The position numbers and the translations under genes were made by a program. From NCBI GenBank assembly GCA_937934285.1, contig CALHAT010000008.1:1-7917 (forward strand): DNA of 7,917 bases, read 5' to 3'. The notes below the pieces were generated by a model. The model was not told the DNA's origin. It did not search any database and saw only the letters and a program-made list of their open reading frames with translations. Shown piece after piece: positions 1-7,179 of the stretch. Position 1 is the first letter of the stretch. Each line of letters opens with the position of its first letter. The DNA is from Minisyncoccota bacterium (lineage in GTDB: Bacteria > Patescibacteriota > Minisyncoccia > UBA6257 > HR35).

Positions 1-1
1 A

Positions 2-2986
2 GACGATTTTGATATTTTAATCACTACCGCTAATTTCTTACACCGCAATTTTGATTCTTTGCCTAAGAATTTTGATTTGGTTTTTATTGATGATGCCGAT
101 GCCTTGGTTAGACAACCAAAAAACATTGACAAAATTCTAAAACTTATTAAATTTACTGATGATGAGATTGAGGAAGCTCTGAAAATTATTGATCAAAAAA
201 GAAAGGCGAAAAACCGAGAAGATTGGTTAAAAATAAAGAATCAAGATTCAAGAAGTAAGATTCAAGAAAAAGGAATGATTATTGCTGCGTCAGCAACTTT
301 AACTCCCAAAACAAAAAGAATCGCTCTTTTTAGCGAGCTTTTAGTTTTTGAGATTGGTTCAGCAACAACCTATTTAAGAAACATAGAAGAAATTTATGAA
401 GAGGTCAAAAAAGAAAATTTATGGGAAAAATCTGTTTCCTGGATAAAAAAATTAGGTTCTGGTGGTTTTGTTTTTTTAAGTGATGATTTTTCTAAAGAAG
501 ATTTAAATAATTATTTAAAATTTTTAGAGGCAAATAAAATCTCGGCAATCTCTTATGAAAAATTTAATGCTAAAAATAAAGAAAAATTTTTAAATGATGA
601 AATTGCCGTGATTGTTGGTTTTAGTAATATTAGAAACCCTTTAACTCGGGGCATTGATTTGCCTCAAAAAGTTAGATATGCTCTTTTTGTTGGTATTCCT
701 AAATTTAAAATCCCTCTCAAAAGTTCTTATTCACCGCTTCATCTTTTTTTATTAGGACTTTCTTTAAGAGAAATTTTAGAAAATGAGGAAAAAAATTTAA
801 TTGAAAAAAATTTAAATTTTTTAAAGAAAATATCTTTTTTAAAAGAAGAGCAAGTTTTAGCTGATGAAAATTTAAAAAATAAATTAGAACCGATTAAAAA
901 AATTTATGACCAATTTCTTGAAGATAAAAATTTAATTAATAAAATAGAAAAACATCCACGACTTACTTTAGAAATTCAAAAAGATTCTCTTTATTTAATT
1001 GTTTCTGATCCACGGGGCTATCTTCAAGCTTCAGGAAGGACTTCAAGACTTTTTCCCTTGGGACTAACAAGGGGGTTAAGTTTGATTTTAGCTGAAAATT
1101 TGAAAGTTTTAAAACATTTAGAAGATAAATTGAAAATTTTAGGTTATGACCCTCAATTTAAAGATATTCGAAAGATTGATTTAAGCAAAGTTTTAACGGC
1201 AATTGGCAAAGACCGAGAAATTGTTAAAAGAGTTTTGCAAGGTGAAGAGTTTGTTTTTCAAGATCCGATTGAAACTTGTTTAGTTATTGTTGAATCACCA
1301 ACTAAAGCAAGAACAATTGCTAATTTTTTTGGTCGGCCAGCAAGAAGAATAAAGAACAAAATTAATTTTTATGAAGTTTCTTTAGGAAATCTCCATTTAA
1401 ACATCTGCGCAACCTTAGGACATTTTACTGATTTAGTTCATAAAGATGGTTATTATGGAGTTAAAAAAGAAAATGGAAGTTTTATTCCCGTCTTTCAGCC
1501 ATTTAAAATATGCTCACAGTGTCAAAGGCATTTAGACGAAGATGAAAATGAGTGCCCTGTTTGTAAAAATAGAGAATTTTTAACTAAAAATGAATTAATT
1601 GAAAATTTACAAAAAATTGCCAGTGAAGTTGATAAAGTTTATTTAGCGCCTGATCCTGATAGCGAGGGCGAAAAAATTGCTTTTGATTTATTTACCTATC
1701 TTTATCCTTATAATCAAAATATTTTTCGCATTGAACTTCACGAAATTACCCGCAGTGATTTTTTAAGAAGAATTAAAGAACCTCGTCAAATCGATTTCAA
1801 TTTAGTTAAATCACAGTTAGTAAGGCGGATTGTTGACCGCTGGTTAGGGTTTAAATTGAGCCAAGAGATTCAAAATTATTTTAAAAATTTAAATTTATCA
1901 GCCGGCCGAGTCCAAACGCCGGTTTTAGGTTGGATTTTGGAAAAAGAAAAGAGAATTAAAGAAAAATATTATCTAATTAGAGTTGGGTTTAATGGAAAAA
2001 CTTTAACTTTTACAACTGAAAATGAAAATTTAGTTAAAGAACTTAAAAGAAAATTTAAAGAAGGTGATTTAAAAATTAAGATAAAAATTTTAGAAGAAAA
2101 AGAAGAAGTTTTAAATCCTCTGCCTTCTTATGAAACCGGTGAGCTTTTAAAAGATGCTTTTGCCTTTTTCAAATTTGATACTCCAACAACAATGAGATTG
2201 GCTCAAGAACTTTTTGAACAAGGTCTAATTACTTATCATCGAACTGACTCGGTTTATATTTCTGAATTTGGAAGAAATGTTGCTCGCGAATATCTTGAAA
2301 AGAAAAATTTGGGTGATTTAATTTATAAAAGAAGTTGGGGAGAGATTGGAACGCACGAAGGCATTAGGCCAACAAGACCCTTAGATGTCCAAGATTTAAT
2401 TGAAGAAGCAATTATCTCCGGTCAAAGAAATTTAACTAAAAAACACCTCCAGCTTTATGGACTGATTTTTAATCGCTTTTTAAGCTCACAAATGAAACCA
2501 GCTAAGGTCTTGAAAGCAAAAGTAAAAATAGCCTTAGAAAACTTGACTAAAGAAGATAATTTTTATTTAAAAATTTTAGAAGAAAATTGTTTGAAGTATT
2601 TTCGCAATTTAAGACAGATTGATTTAGAACCAGGCGAATTTTCTTTAGAAAGTTTAAAAATCAAAAAGACATCAAAAGAATTTCATTATACTCAGGGAGA
2701 AATAATTGAGGAAATGAAAAAAAGAGGTTTGGGTCGGCCTTCAACTTATTCTATTATTATTGAAACCCTTTTAGAAAGAAAATATCTCCTTTCTCGTTCA
2801 GGCTATTTAATTCCAACAAATTGGGGCGAAAAAATCTATGATTATTTAATTAAAAGATATCCTGAACTTATTTCGGAAAACTTTACCGTTCAACTTGAAA
2901 AAGAAATGGATTTAGTAACTGAAGGCAAAAAAGATTATCAAAAAATTTTACAGAAAATTTATAAAGAAATAGAACAAAAACATTAA
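2..2986 (+). CDS. rgy: Reverse gyrase, 5'-truncated by window edge
   Basis: ATP-dependent type IA topoisomerase that introduces positive supercoils, a hallmark of thermophiles. The frame is open from the window edge; the TTG at 59 is internal, because the residues before it (DDFDILITTANFLHRNFDS) continue the helicase domain. About 994 residues are visible; the N-terminal zinc finger and Walker A are outside. Visible in order: Walker B DDAD (89-100), SAT motif III (290-298), RGIDLP motif V (from 647), a latch-like insert (about 720-1006), QASGRTSR motif VI (1025-1048), Toprim VESPTKA with Glu at 1292, a four-Cys zinc ribbon (Cys at 1511, 1520, 1553, 1562), the Toprim DPDSEGE (from 1652), SAGRVQTP, the catalytic Tyr in ITYHRTDS (2234-2236) and GLGRPSTY near the C-terminus. 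The helicase-topoisomerase fusion separates it from plain TopA. All visible catalytic motifs look intact. A short repeat-derived insertion lies just before motif III. It ends in TAA, 107 bp before argS. Confidence 0.96.
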   Translation, partial: DDFDILITTANFLHRNFDSLPKNFDLVFIDDADALVRQPKNIDKILKLIKFTDDEIEEALKIIDQKRKAKNREDWLKIKNQDSRSKIQEKGMIIAASATLTPKTKRIALFSELLVFEIGSATTYLRNIEEIYEEVKKENLWEKSVSWIKKLGSGGFVFLSDDFSKEDLNNYLKFLEANKISAISYEKFNAKNKEKFLNDEIAVIVGFSNIRNPLTRGIDLPQKVRYALFVGIPKFKIPLKSSYSPLHLFLLGLSLREILENEEKNLIEKNLNFLKKISFLKEEQVLADENLKNKLEPIKKIYDQFLEDKNLINKIEKHPRLTLEIQKDSLYLIVSDPRGYLQASGRTSRLFPLGLTRGLSLILAENLKVLKHLEDKLKILGYDPQFKDIRKIDLSKVLTAIGKDREIVKRVLQGEEFVFQDPIETCLVIVESPTKARTIANFFGRPARRIKNKINFYEVSLGNLHLNICATLGHFTDLVHKDGYYGVKKENGSFIPVFQPFKICSQCQRHLDEDENECPVCKNREFLTKNELIENLQKIASEVDKVYLAPDPDSEGEKIAFDLFTYLYPYNQNIFRIELHEITRSDFLRRIKEPRQIDFNLVKSQLVRRIVDRWLGFKLSQEIQNYFKNLNLSAGRVQTPVLGWILEKEKRIKEKYYLIRVGFNGKTLTFTTENENLVKELKRKFKEGDLKIKIKILEEKEEVLNPLPSYETGELLKDAFAFFKFDTPTTMRLAQELFEQGLITYHRTDSVYISEFGRNVAREYLEKKNLGDLIYKRSWGEIGTHEGIRPTRPLDVQDLIEEAIISGQRNLTKKHLQLYGLIFNRFLSSQMKPAKVLKAKVKIALENLTKEDNFYLKILEENCLKYFRNLRQIDLEPGEFSLESLKIKKTSKEFHYTQGEIIEEMKKRGLGRPSTYSIIIETLLERKYLLSRSGYLIPTNWGEKIYDYLIKRYPELISENFTVQLEKEMDLVTEGKKDYQKILQKIYKEIEQKH
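236..270 (+). repeat. In-frame heptanucleotide repeat array (AAGATTC-like)
   Basis: Five consecutive 7-base units: AAGAATC, AAGATTC, AAGAAGT, AAGATTC, AAGAAAA. The array is translated within reverse gyrase as part of KNQDSRSKIQEK, a hydrophilic stretch about 20 bases before the SAT motif. A closely matching array lies at 7872-7899 on the other strand. The unit length is not a multiple of three, so copy-number change would shift the frame unless compensated. This looks like an interspersed short repeat tolerated in a surface loop. Confidence 0.6.
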
Positions 2987-3019
2987 TCTTCAATCTCAAT
3001 TTTCAAAAATAAACTTTAC

Positions 3020-3053
3020 TCTACTAACTTATACGATCGTGAAAGTTGGTAGA
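3020..3053. repeat. Long inverted repeat upstream of argS
   Basis: The arm CTACTAACTT (3021-3030) pairs with AAGTTGGTAG (3043-3052) with one G-U wobble; T3020/A3053 adds an eleventh pair. The 12-base centre contains the 8-base palindrome ACGATCGT (3033-3040). No T-tract follows on the plus strand, so it is not a standard intrinsic terminator for reverse gyrase. It lies about 25 bp before a TATAAT box, so it could be an operator, a transcript-end hairpin for rgy, or a protein-binding palindrome. The pairing is visible; the function is not known. Confidence 0.5.
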
Positions 3054-3078
3054 CAGAGATTTAAGTTTAATTAAATGT

Positions 3079-3084
3079 TATAAT
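3079..3084 (+). promoter_or_regulatory. -10 box (TATAAT) for argS
   Basis: A perfect TATAAT with 9 bases between it and the ATG at 3094. Transcription starting about 7 bases downstream would leave an untranslated leader of only about 2-3 nt. There is no Shine-Dalgarno sequence and no good -35 hexamer at 16-18 bp. TATAAT is common by chance in such AT-rich DNA, so the call rests on its position and on the same arrangement at other genes here. Confidence 0.4.
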
Positions 3085-3093
3085 TTCAATGAG

Positions 3094-4707
3094 ATGGATT
3101 TATTGACTTTAGAAAGAAAATTAAAAAATTTAGTTAAAAAGGAATTAGATAAAAAAACAGCACTCACGATTAATGAAAAATTAAGAGTTTTTTTGAATTT
3201 TGAAAAAGAGTACGGCGATTACTCGTCCAATTTAATTTTTCTTTTAAGAAAATTTATTCCTCAAAAAGAAAAAGAAATAATTGAAAAAATTAAAAGAGAG
3301 TTTAAGAATTATTTTCAAAAAATCGAGATTATTAACGAACATATTAACTTTTATTTAGCTGATTATATTTTAATAAAAGATTTACAAAATGGTTTTAAAA
3401 ATTTAGAAAAATTTTTAAAACAAAATTATGGTCGTAATCGAAAGGTCAATCTTGATTATGTCTCAGCTAACCCGACAGGGCCACTGACCTTAGGCAATGC
3501 TCGTGGCGCCGTTGTTGGTGACGTTTTAGCTAATATTTTAAAATTAATTGGTTTTAGGGTTAGTAAAGAATATTATGTCAATGACCGTGGCCGGCAAATT
3601 GAAATTTTGGGCAAAACAATTTTAGCTCATCTTGGTCAAATTAACTTTGAAGATGAATTTTATCAAGGAGAATATTTAAAAGAAATTGCTAAAAAATTTA
3701 ATAATAAAATAAAAAATGAAGCTCCAGAAAAAATTGGCAAAAAAGTTGCAGACGATATTTTAGAAAATCTAATTAAACCTTCGCTTAAAAAATTTGGCAC
3801 AAATCATGATTTTTTCTTTTATGAAACTGAGCTTTATCAAAAAAATTTAGATAAAAAAATTCTAAAAATTTTAGAGACCAAGGGCCTTCTTGCTCGCGAA
3901 AATGAGGCTTTAATTTTAAAACTGACTAAACTCGGCGAACCCAAAGATGAAGTCTTGATCAAAAAAAATGGTGACCCGACCTATTTTTTCTCTGATTTAA
4001 TTCATTATTACTTTAAATATTTTATTAAAAAAATTAAAATTGATATTTTAATTGTTGCCAGTGATCATTTCGATCATACTCGCCGCTTAAAATCAGCCTT
4101 GAAAATTTTTAAAATCAAAAATTTTCAGTTTCAACCTCTTGTTTATCAAATGATTCATTTAAAAAGGGGCGAGGAATTTTTAAAAATATCTAAGCGAAAA
4201 GGAATTTTTATTACTTTACAAGATTTAATTGAAGAAATTGATCCTGGCATTTTAAGATTTTTTTTCTTACAAAAATCTCCTGATGTTGTTATTAATTTTG
4301 ATCTTGATTTAGCTAAAAAAGAATCAGAAGAAAATCCTTATTGGTATGTGATGTATGCCTATGCTCGGTTAAATAGTGTTCTCAAAAAAGCAAAAGAAAA
4401 AAATTTAAAAATACCTAAAAATTTAAATTATCTAAAAACAGCTGCTGAGCTTATAAAAATCCCTGAAATTAAAGAGATTTTAAGGTTGGTCCATAAATTC
4501 AAAGATTTAGCTATAATTGTTTATCAAGAAAAAAGAGCTAATCTGCTAATCGAATATTTAATAAATTTTGCCAGGTTGCTTCATAGCTTTTATGAACAAG
4601 AAAAAATTTTACCTGATTTAAGAAAATTAGCTTTTGTCTCTTTTTTGAAAAAATATTTAACTTTTCTTTGGAAACTTCTGGAAATAAAGCCGGTTGAAAA
4701 AATATAA
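3094..4707 (+). CDS. argS: Arginyl-tRNA synthetase (class I)
   Basis: Cytoplasmic enzyme that charges tRNA-Arg with arginine using ATP. 537 residues from the chosen ATG, slightly shorter than the ~550-590 usual in bacteria. Order: N-terminal Add1-type domain with EYGDYSSN; Rossmann catalytic core with VSANPTGPLTLGNARGAVVGD, where the HIGH-equivalent is TLGN (residues 132-135); YYVNDRGRQ; KISKRKG (KMSKS loop, from residue 364); the motif SPDVVINFDLDLA; then a helical DALR anticodon-binding domain beginning near NPYWYVMYAYARL and ending with the family-like LLEIKPVEKI. The in-frame TTG at 3046 would add 16 unrelated residues encoded partly by the inverted repeat, so ATG 3094, just after a TATAAT box, is preferred. 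The last 51 bp overlap the convergent PAP2 gene. The KMSKS loop is near-canonical but both HIGH histidines are replaced. Confidence 0.93.
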   Translation: MDLLTLERKLKNLVKKELDKKTALTINEKLRVFLNFEKEYGDYSSNLIFLLRKFIPQKEKEIIEKIKREFKNYFQKIEIINEHINFYLADYILIKDLQNGFKNLEKFLKQNYGRNRKVNLDYVSANPTGPLTLGNARGAVVGDVLANILKLIGFRVSKEYYVNDRGRQIEILGKTILAHLGQINFEDEFYQGEYLKEIAKKFNNKIKNEAPEKIGKKVADDILENLIKPSLKKFGTNHDFFFYETELYQKNLDKKILKILETKGLLARENEALILKLTKLGEPKDEVLIKKNGDPTYFFSDLIHYYFKYFIKKIKIDILIVASDHFDHTRRLKSALKIFKIKNFQFQPLVYQMIHLKRGEEFLKISKRKGIFITLQDLIEEIDPGILRFFFLQKSPDVVINFDLDLAKKESEENPYWYVMYAYARLNSVLKKAKEKNLKIPKNLNYLKTAAELIKIPEIKEILRLVHKFKDLAIIVYQEKRANLLIEYLINFARLLHSFYEQEKILPDLRKLAFVSFLKKYLTFLWKLLEIKPVEKI

Positions 4708-5166
4708 AATTTCTCGACCTATCAGAAAAACTACCAAACCAAAAACAAAACCGAAAAAAATGTCAATTGGCCAATGCCTTAAAGAAAACCAACTAAAAAG
4801 AGCAATTAAAAAAGTTAAAATTAGAGATAAAATTCCATAACGGAAATGTTGAGTGATTAAAGCCAAAGAGAGAGCCACCGAAATAGTTGTATGACTAGAA
4901 GGGAAAGAATCAAAACGCTGGCTATCAGAAAAATAAAAACTTATTGGCCTGGCTGATGGCAAATAAGTTTTAAAAAACTCAGTTAAAAAGAAAGCCAAGA
5001 GAAAAATCAAAAGATAATAAAAAAATAAGCCTTTTTTCTTAAGAATAATAAGGGAAATAAAAATCAAAAATATTTGTAAAGCAAGAAAAAAATCGCGAAG
5101 AAAATTAAAATAATCTGCTATGATTGGCAATTTTCCTATAAAGTAAGCTAAATAATTTGTTAGCAT
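4657..5166 (-). CDS. PAP2-family membrane phosphatase
   Basis: Small integral membrane protein (169 aa) of the phosphatidic acid phosphatase type 2 superfamily, whose members dephosphorylate lipid phosphates such as undecaprenyl pyrophosphate. Motif C1 K-x6-RP is seen as K66...R73-P74, C2 as P89-S90-S91-H92, and C3 as H131-x3-D135 followed by a glycine-containing helix. The Arg expected six residues before the C3 His is Ser125 instead, with the nearest Arg at 130. Hydrophobic segments lie at about 26-42, 47-65, 95-105, 110-127 and 136-157. The basic C-terminus is encoded in the 51-bp overlap with argS. It is divergent from the flippase gene with only 27 bp between starts, which suggests a role in lipid-carrier recycling or envelope lipid turnover. 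The exact substrate cannot be told. No Shine-Dalgarno is seen. Confidence 0.85.
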   Translation of the reverse strand: MLTNYLAYFIGKLPIIADYFNFLRDFFLALQIFLIFISLIILKKKGLFFYYLLIFLLAFFLTEFFKTYLPSARPISFYFSDSQRFDSFPSSHTTISVALSLALITQHFRYGILSLILTFLIALFSWFSLRHWPIDIFFGFVFGLVVFLIGREILYFFNRLYFQKFPKKS

Positions 5167-5174
5167 AAATTCAT

Positions 5175-5182
5175 TTTATAAT
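5175..5182. promoter_or_regulatory. Overlapping divergent -10 boxes (PAP2 / flippase)
   Basis: The plus strand has TATAAT at 5177-5182, 11 bases before the flippase ATG; the minus strand has TATAAA at 5180-5175, 8 bases before the PAP2 ATG. The two hexamers overlap by four bases, making a nearly symmetric -10 element within a 27-bp intergenic region. Neither direction has a convincing -35 at 16-18 bp. Both transcripts would be nearly leaderless. Inferred from sequence and position only. Confidence 0.4.
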
Positions 5183-5193
5183 AAATTTAATCA

Positions 5194-6642
5194 ATGAGGC
5201 AGCTTATTTTGTCTTTTAAAAATTATTTTTTAAAAAATTCTTCTGAAGAACAAAGGATTGTTAAAAATTCTTTTTGGCTGGCTTTGGCAAGATTGGGTGG
5301 AAGCTTATTGCGGGCTATTTTAATCATTTATGCTTTTAGAGTTTTAGGACCAACTTTACAAGGAAGTTTTTCCTTGGCAATGAATTTTATCTTGATTTTT
5401 TCTTTTATTCCAGATTTTGGATTAACAGCTATTTTGATTAGAGAAATATCAAAATTTTATGAGGAAAGAAAAAAAATTTTAGCTAACGCTTTTTTAGCCG
5501 TTCTCGTTCTTCTTTTTATCTCACTTTTAGCAATTAATTTTACCAAAGATATTTTTATCAAGGATAAGGTTGCTTTAACGCTTATTTTTATTCTATCTCT
5601 TTTCCTTGTTTTTGATACTTTAAGAGAGTTTTTTTATTCTATTTTTCGCATTCAGGAAAAAATGGAACTTCAGGCTTTGTCTCATCTTCTGACCAATTTT
5701 CTTTTATTTCTTTTGGGAATAATTTTTCTGAAAGTTAATCCTCAACCAATTAATCTTGCTATTGCCTATCTTTTAGCAAGCTTGGGTGGGTTTTTCTTAA
5801 CAATTTTTCTTTTGCGAAAAGAAATTTTTTATAATTACTTTAATTTTTTTCAAACCAAAGTTGCCTTTTCTTTGCTTAATAAAAGTTGGCCAATCGGTTT
5901 AGCTAATTTCTTATTTCTACTTCTTACTTATCTTGATAGTTTAATTGTTGGTTGGTTTCATTCTTCTAAAGATGTTGGTTTATATAGTTCGGTTGTTAAA
6001 TTAATTGAATTTCTTTATTTTTTCCCGGCGGCTTTGGCAATGTCAATTTTTCCAATTGTTTCCAAAAAAGAAGATAATGAACATTTAAAAAAAACAATTC
6101 ATTTTGGTTCAGAGTTGGCTATTTTGATTTCTTTGCCAATGTTTGTTGGTCTTTTTATCTTAGCTAAAGATATCATTATTTTGCTTTACTCAACGAAATA
6201 TTTAGAAGCCAGCCCTGCTCTTTCTTTAATCAGTTTTTCTTTACCTTTCAATTTTTTACTTCTAATTTATATTGATGTTTTAATTGCTTTGGATAAGAGG
6301 AAAGAACTTTTAATTTATGATTTTTTTATTGTCTTTATTAATTTCTTTCTTAATCTTCTATTTGTGCCTCGATTTAGTTATTTTGCTGCTAGTGCTATTA
6401 CTTCACTTTCAGCTTTAATTTCTTTAATTTTTGCTTATCTTATTTTAAAAAAATATGTTGATTTTTCTTTAACCAGTCTTCACTTTGTCAATTATCTTTT
6501 CTCTTCAATTTTAATGGCTGGGGTAATTTATTTCTTATCACTTCATTTGATTTTCAAAATTATAATCGGAGTTTTAATCTATTTTGGAGTACTTTGGCTA
6601 TTGAAAGATAAACTTCTTCTTCGGATTTTGAAGCGTCAATAA
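5194..6642 (+). CDS. Polysaccharide/lipid-linked oligosaccharide flippase (Wzx/RfbX-like)
   Basis: Integral membrane protein of 482 aa in the MOP exporter superfamily, which moves lipid-linked sugar units across the cytoplasmic membrane for cell-surface polysaccharide or glycoprotein assembly. The family signature is the N-terminal NSFWLALARLGGSLLRAI followed by FRVLGPTLQGSFSLAMNF and a DFGLTAILIREISKF loop. The second half contains LDSLIVGWFHSSKDVGLYS and a VKLIEFLYFFPAALAMSIFPIVS helix, both typical of RfbX/PST-type flippases. By eye about 14 hydrophobic helices fill the length, in the normal size range. The ATG sits 11 bases after a TATAAT box without a Shine-Dalgarno. The 3' end overlaps tmk by 83 bp in convergent orientation, encoding the terminal LKDKLLLRILKRQ. 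MurJ is less likely because the family-specific motifs are not evident. No glycosyltransferase genes are seen nearby, so the glycan is unknown. Confidence 0.85.
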   Translation: MRQLILSFKNYFLKNSSEEQRIVKNSFWLALARLGGSLLRAILIIYAFRVLGPTLQGSFSLAMNFILIFSFIPDFGLTAILIREISKFYEERKKILANAFLAVLVLLFISLLAINFTKDIFIKDKVALTLIFILSLFLVFDTLREFFYSIFRIQEKMELQALSHLLTNFLLFLLGIIFLKVNPQPINLAIAYLLASLGGFFLTIFLLRKEIFYNYFNFFQTKVAFSLLNKSWPIGLANFLFLLLTYLDSLIVGWFHSSKDVGLYSSVVKLIEFLYFFPAALAMSIFPIVSKKEDNEHLKKTIHFGSELAILISLPMFVGLFILAKDIIILLYSTKYLEASPALSLISFSLPFNFLLLIYIDVLIALDKRKELLIYDFFIVFINFFLNLLFVPRFSYFAASAITSLSALISLIFAYLILKKYVDFSLTSLHFVNYLFSSILMAGVIYFLSLHLIFKIIIGVLIYFGVLWLLKDKLLLRILKRQ

Positions 6643-7174
6643 CTTGCCAATCTAATTTCTTAGCAAAATATAAAAATCCCTTTCTTACTTTTTTCAAAAA
6701 ATCTATCTTTTCAAATTTTTCAATTTTACTTTTTATATTTTTTCTTGCTAACCTTTGCCAAGCGATTTGGGGGCTAACATCTAAAATCAAAACTAAGTCC
6801 GGCTCTAAATGAAATCTTGAAAGATGGTCTAAATAAAGAATAAAATTTTCTTTAATTTCTTTTTTTAAATTTAAGGCGTAATATTCATAAGCCAAAGTTG
6901 AAGGAAAAGAACGATCAGAAACGATCCAAAAACCTTGATTCAAAAGCTTAATTAATTTTTGATAATGCAAGCTTCGATCAGCTAAAAATAAAAAAAGATC
7001 CACAATTGGATCTCTATTTTCTTTAATTAGTTTAATCAAATTTTTGTTTTGAGGTTCTTTAGTTAAAAGGACTTTCAAATTTTTCTTTTTTAATTTCTGA
7101 AATAAAATTTTTGTCTGAACACTCTTTCCAGACCCATCAATACCATCAATGATTATTAATTTTCCTTTTTTCAT
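6560..7174 (-). CDS. tmk: Thymidylate kinase (dTMP kinase)
   Basis: P-loop kinase that phosphorylates dTMP to dTDP for dTTP synthesis in the cytoplasm. 204 aa, normal for the family. P-loop GIDGSGKS at residues 11-18; TKEP after strand 2 (the usual REPGG is altered to KEPQN); FLFLADRSLH matches the LLFAADR helix; SDRSFPSTLAYEYYA matches the DRY..S..AYQ motif with Ser replacing Tyr; PDLVLILDVSPQIAWQRLARK leads into a short basic LID; then IEKFEKIDFLKKVRKGFL and the typical ending WQVIDASKSEEEV. The Gly-rich P-loop with basic LID residues suggests a type II (bacterial-like) TMPK. The last 27 codons, part of the conserved C-terminal helix, lie in the overlap with the flippase. It is downstream of rplK on the same strand but has its own TATAAA box 13 bp before the start and no Shine-Dalgarno. 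Confidence 0.93.
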   Translation of the reverse strand: MKKGKLIIIDGIDGSGKSVQTKILFQKLKKKNLKVLLTKEPQNKNLIKLIKENRDPIVDLFLFLADRSLHYQKLIKLLNQGFWIVSDRSFPSTLAYEYYALNLKKEIKENFILYLDHLSRFHLEPDLVLILDVSPQIAWQRLARKNIKSKIEKFEKIDFLKKVRKGFLYFAKKLDWQVIDASKSEEEVYLSIAKVLQNRLKLRL

Positions 7175-7179
7175 TTAAT

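Noticed and set aside
59..61. TTG as the start of reverse gyrase
   Set aside because: The frame is open to the window edge and the preceding residues continue the helicase domain; the gene is cut by the window rather than starting here.
2987..3010. TCTTCAATCTCAATTTTC stretch as a further repeat copy
   Set aside because: It resembles pyrimidine-rich microsatellite sequence but does not keep the 7-base unit of the two clear arrays; too weak to call.
3020..3053. Intrinsic terminator or T-box leader before argS
   Set aside because: No U-run follows the stem on the plus strand, and the probable transcript starts downstream of the hairpin, so neither fits well.
3046..3093. N-terminal extension of ArgS from TTG 3046
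   Set aside because: The 16 added residues do not fit the family start, the TTG lies in the 3' arm of the inverted repeat, and the ATG at 3094 fits both length and promoter position.
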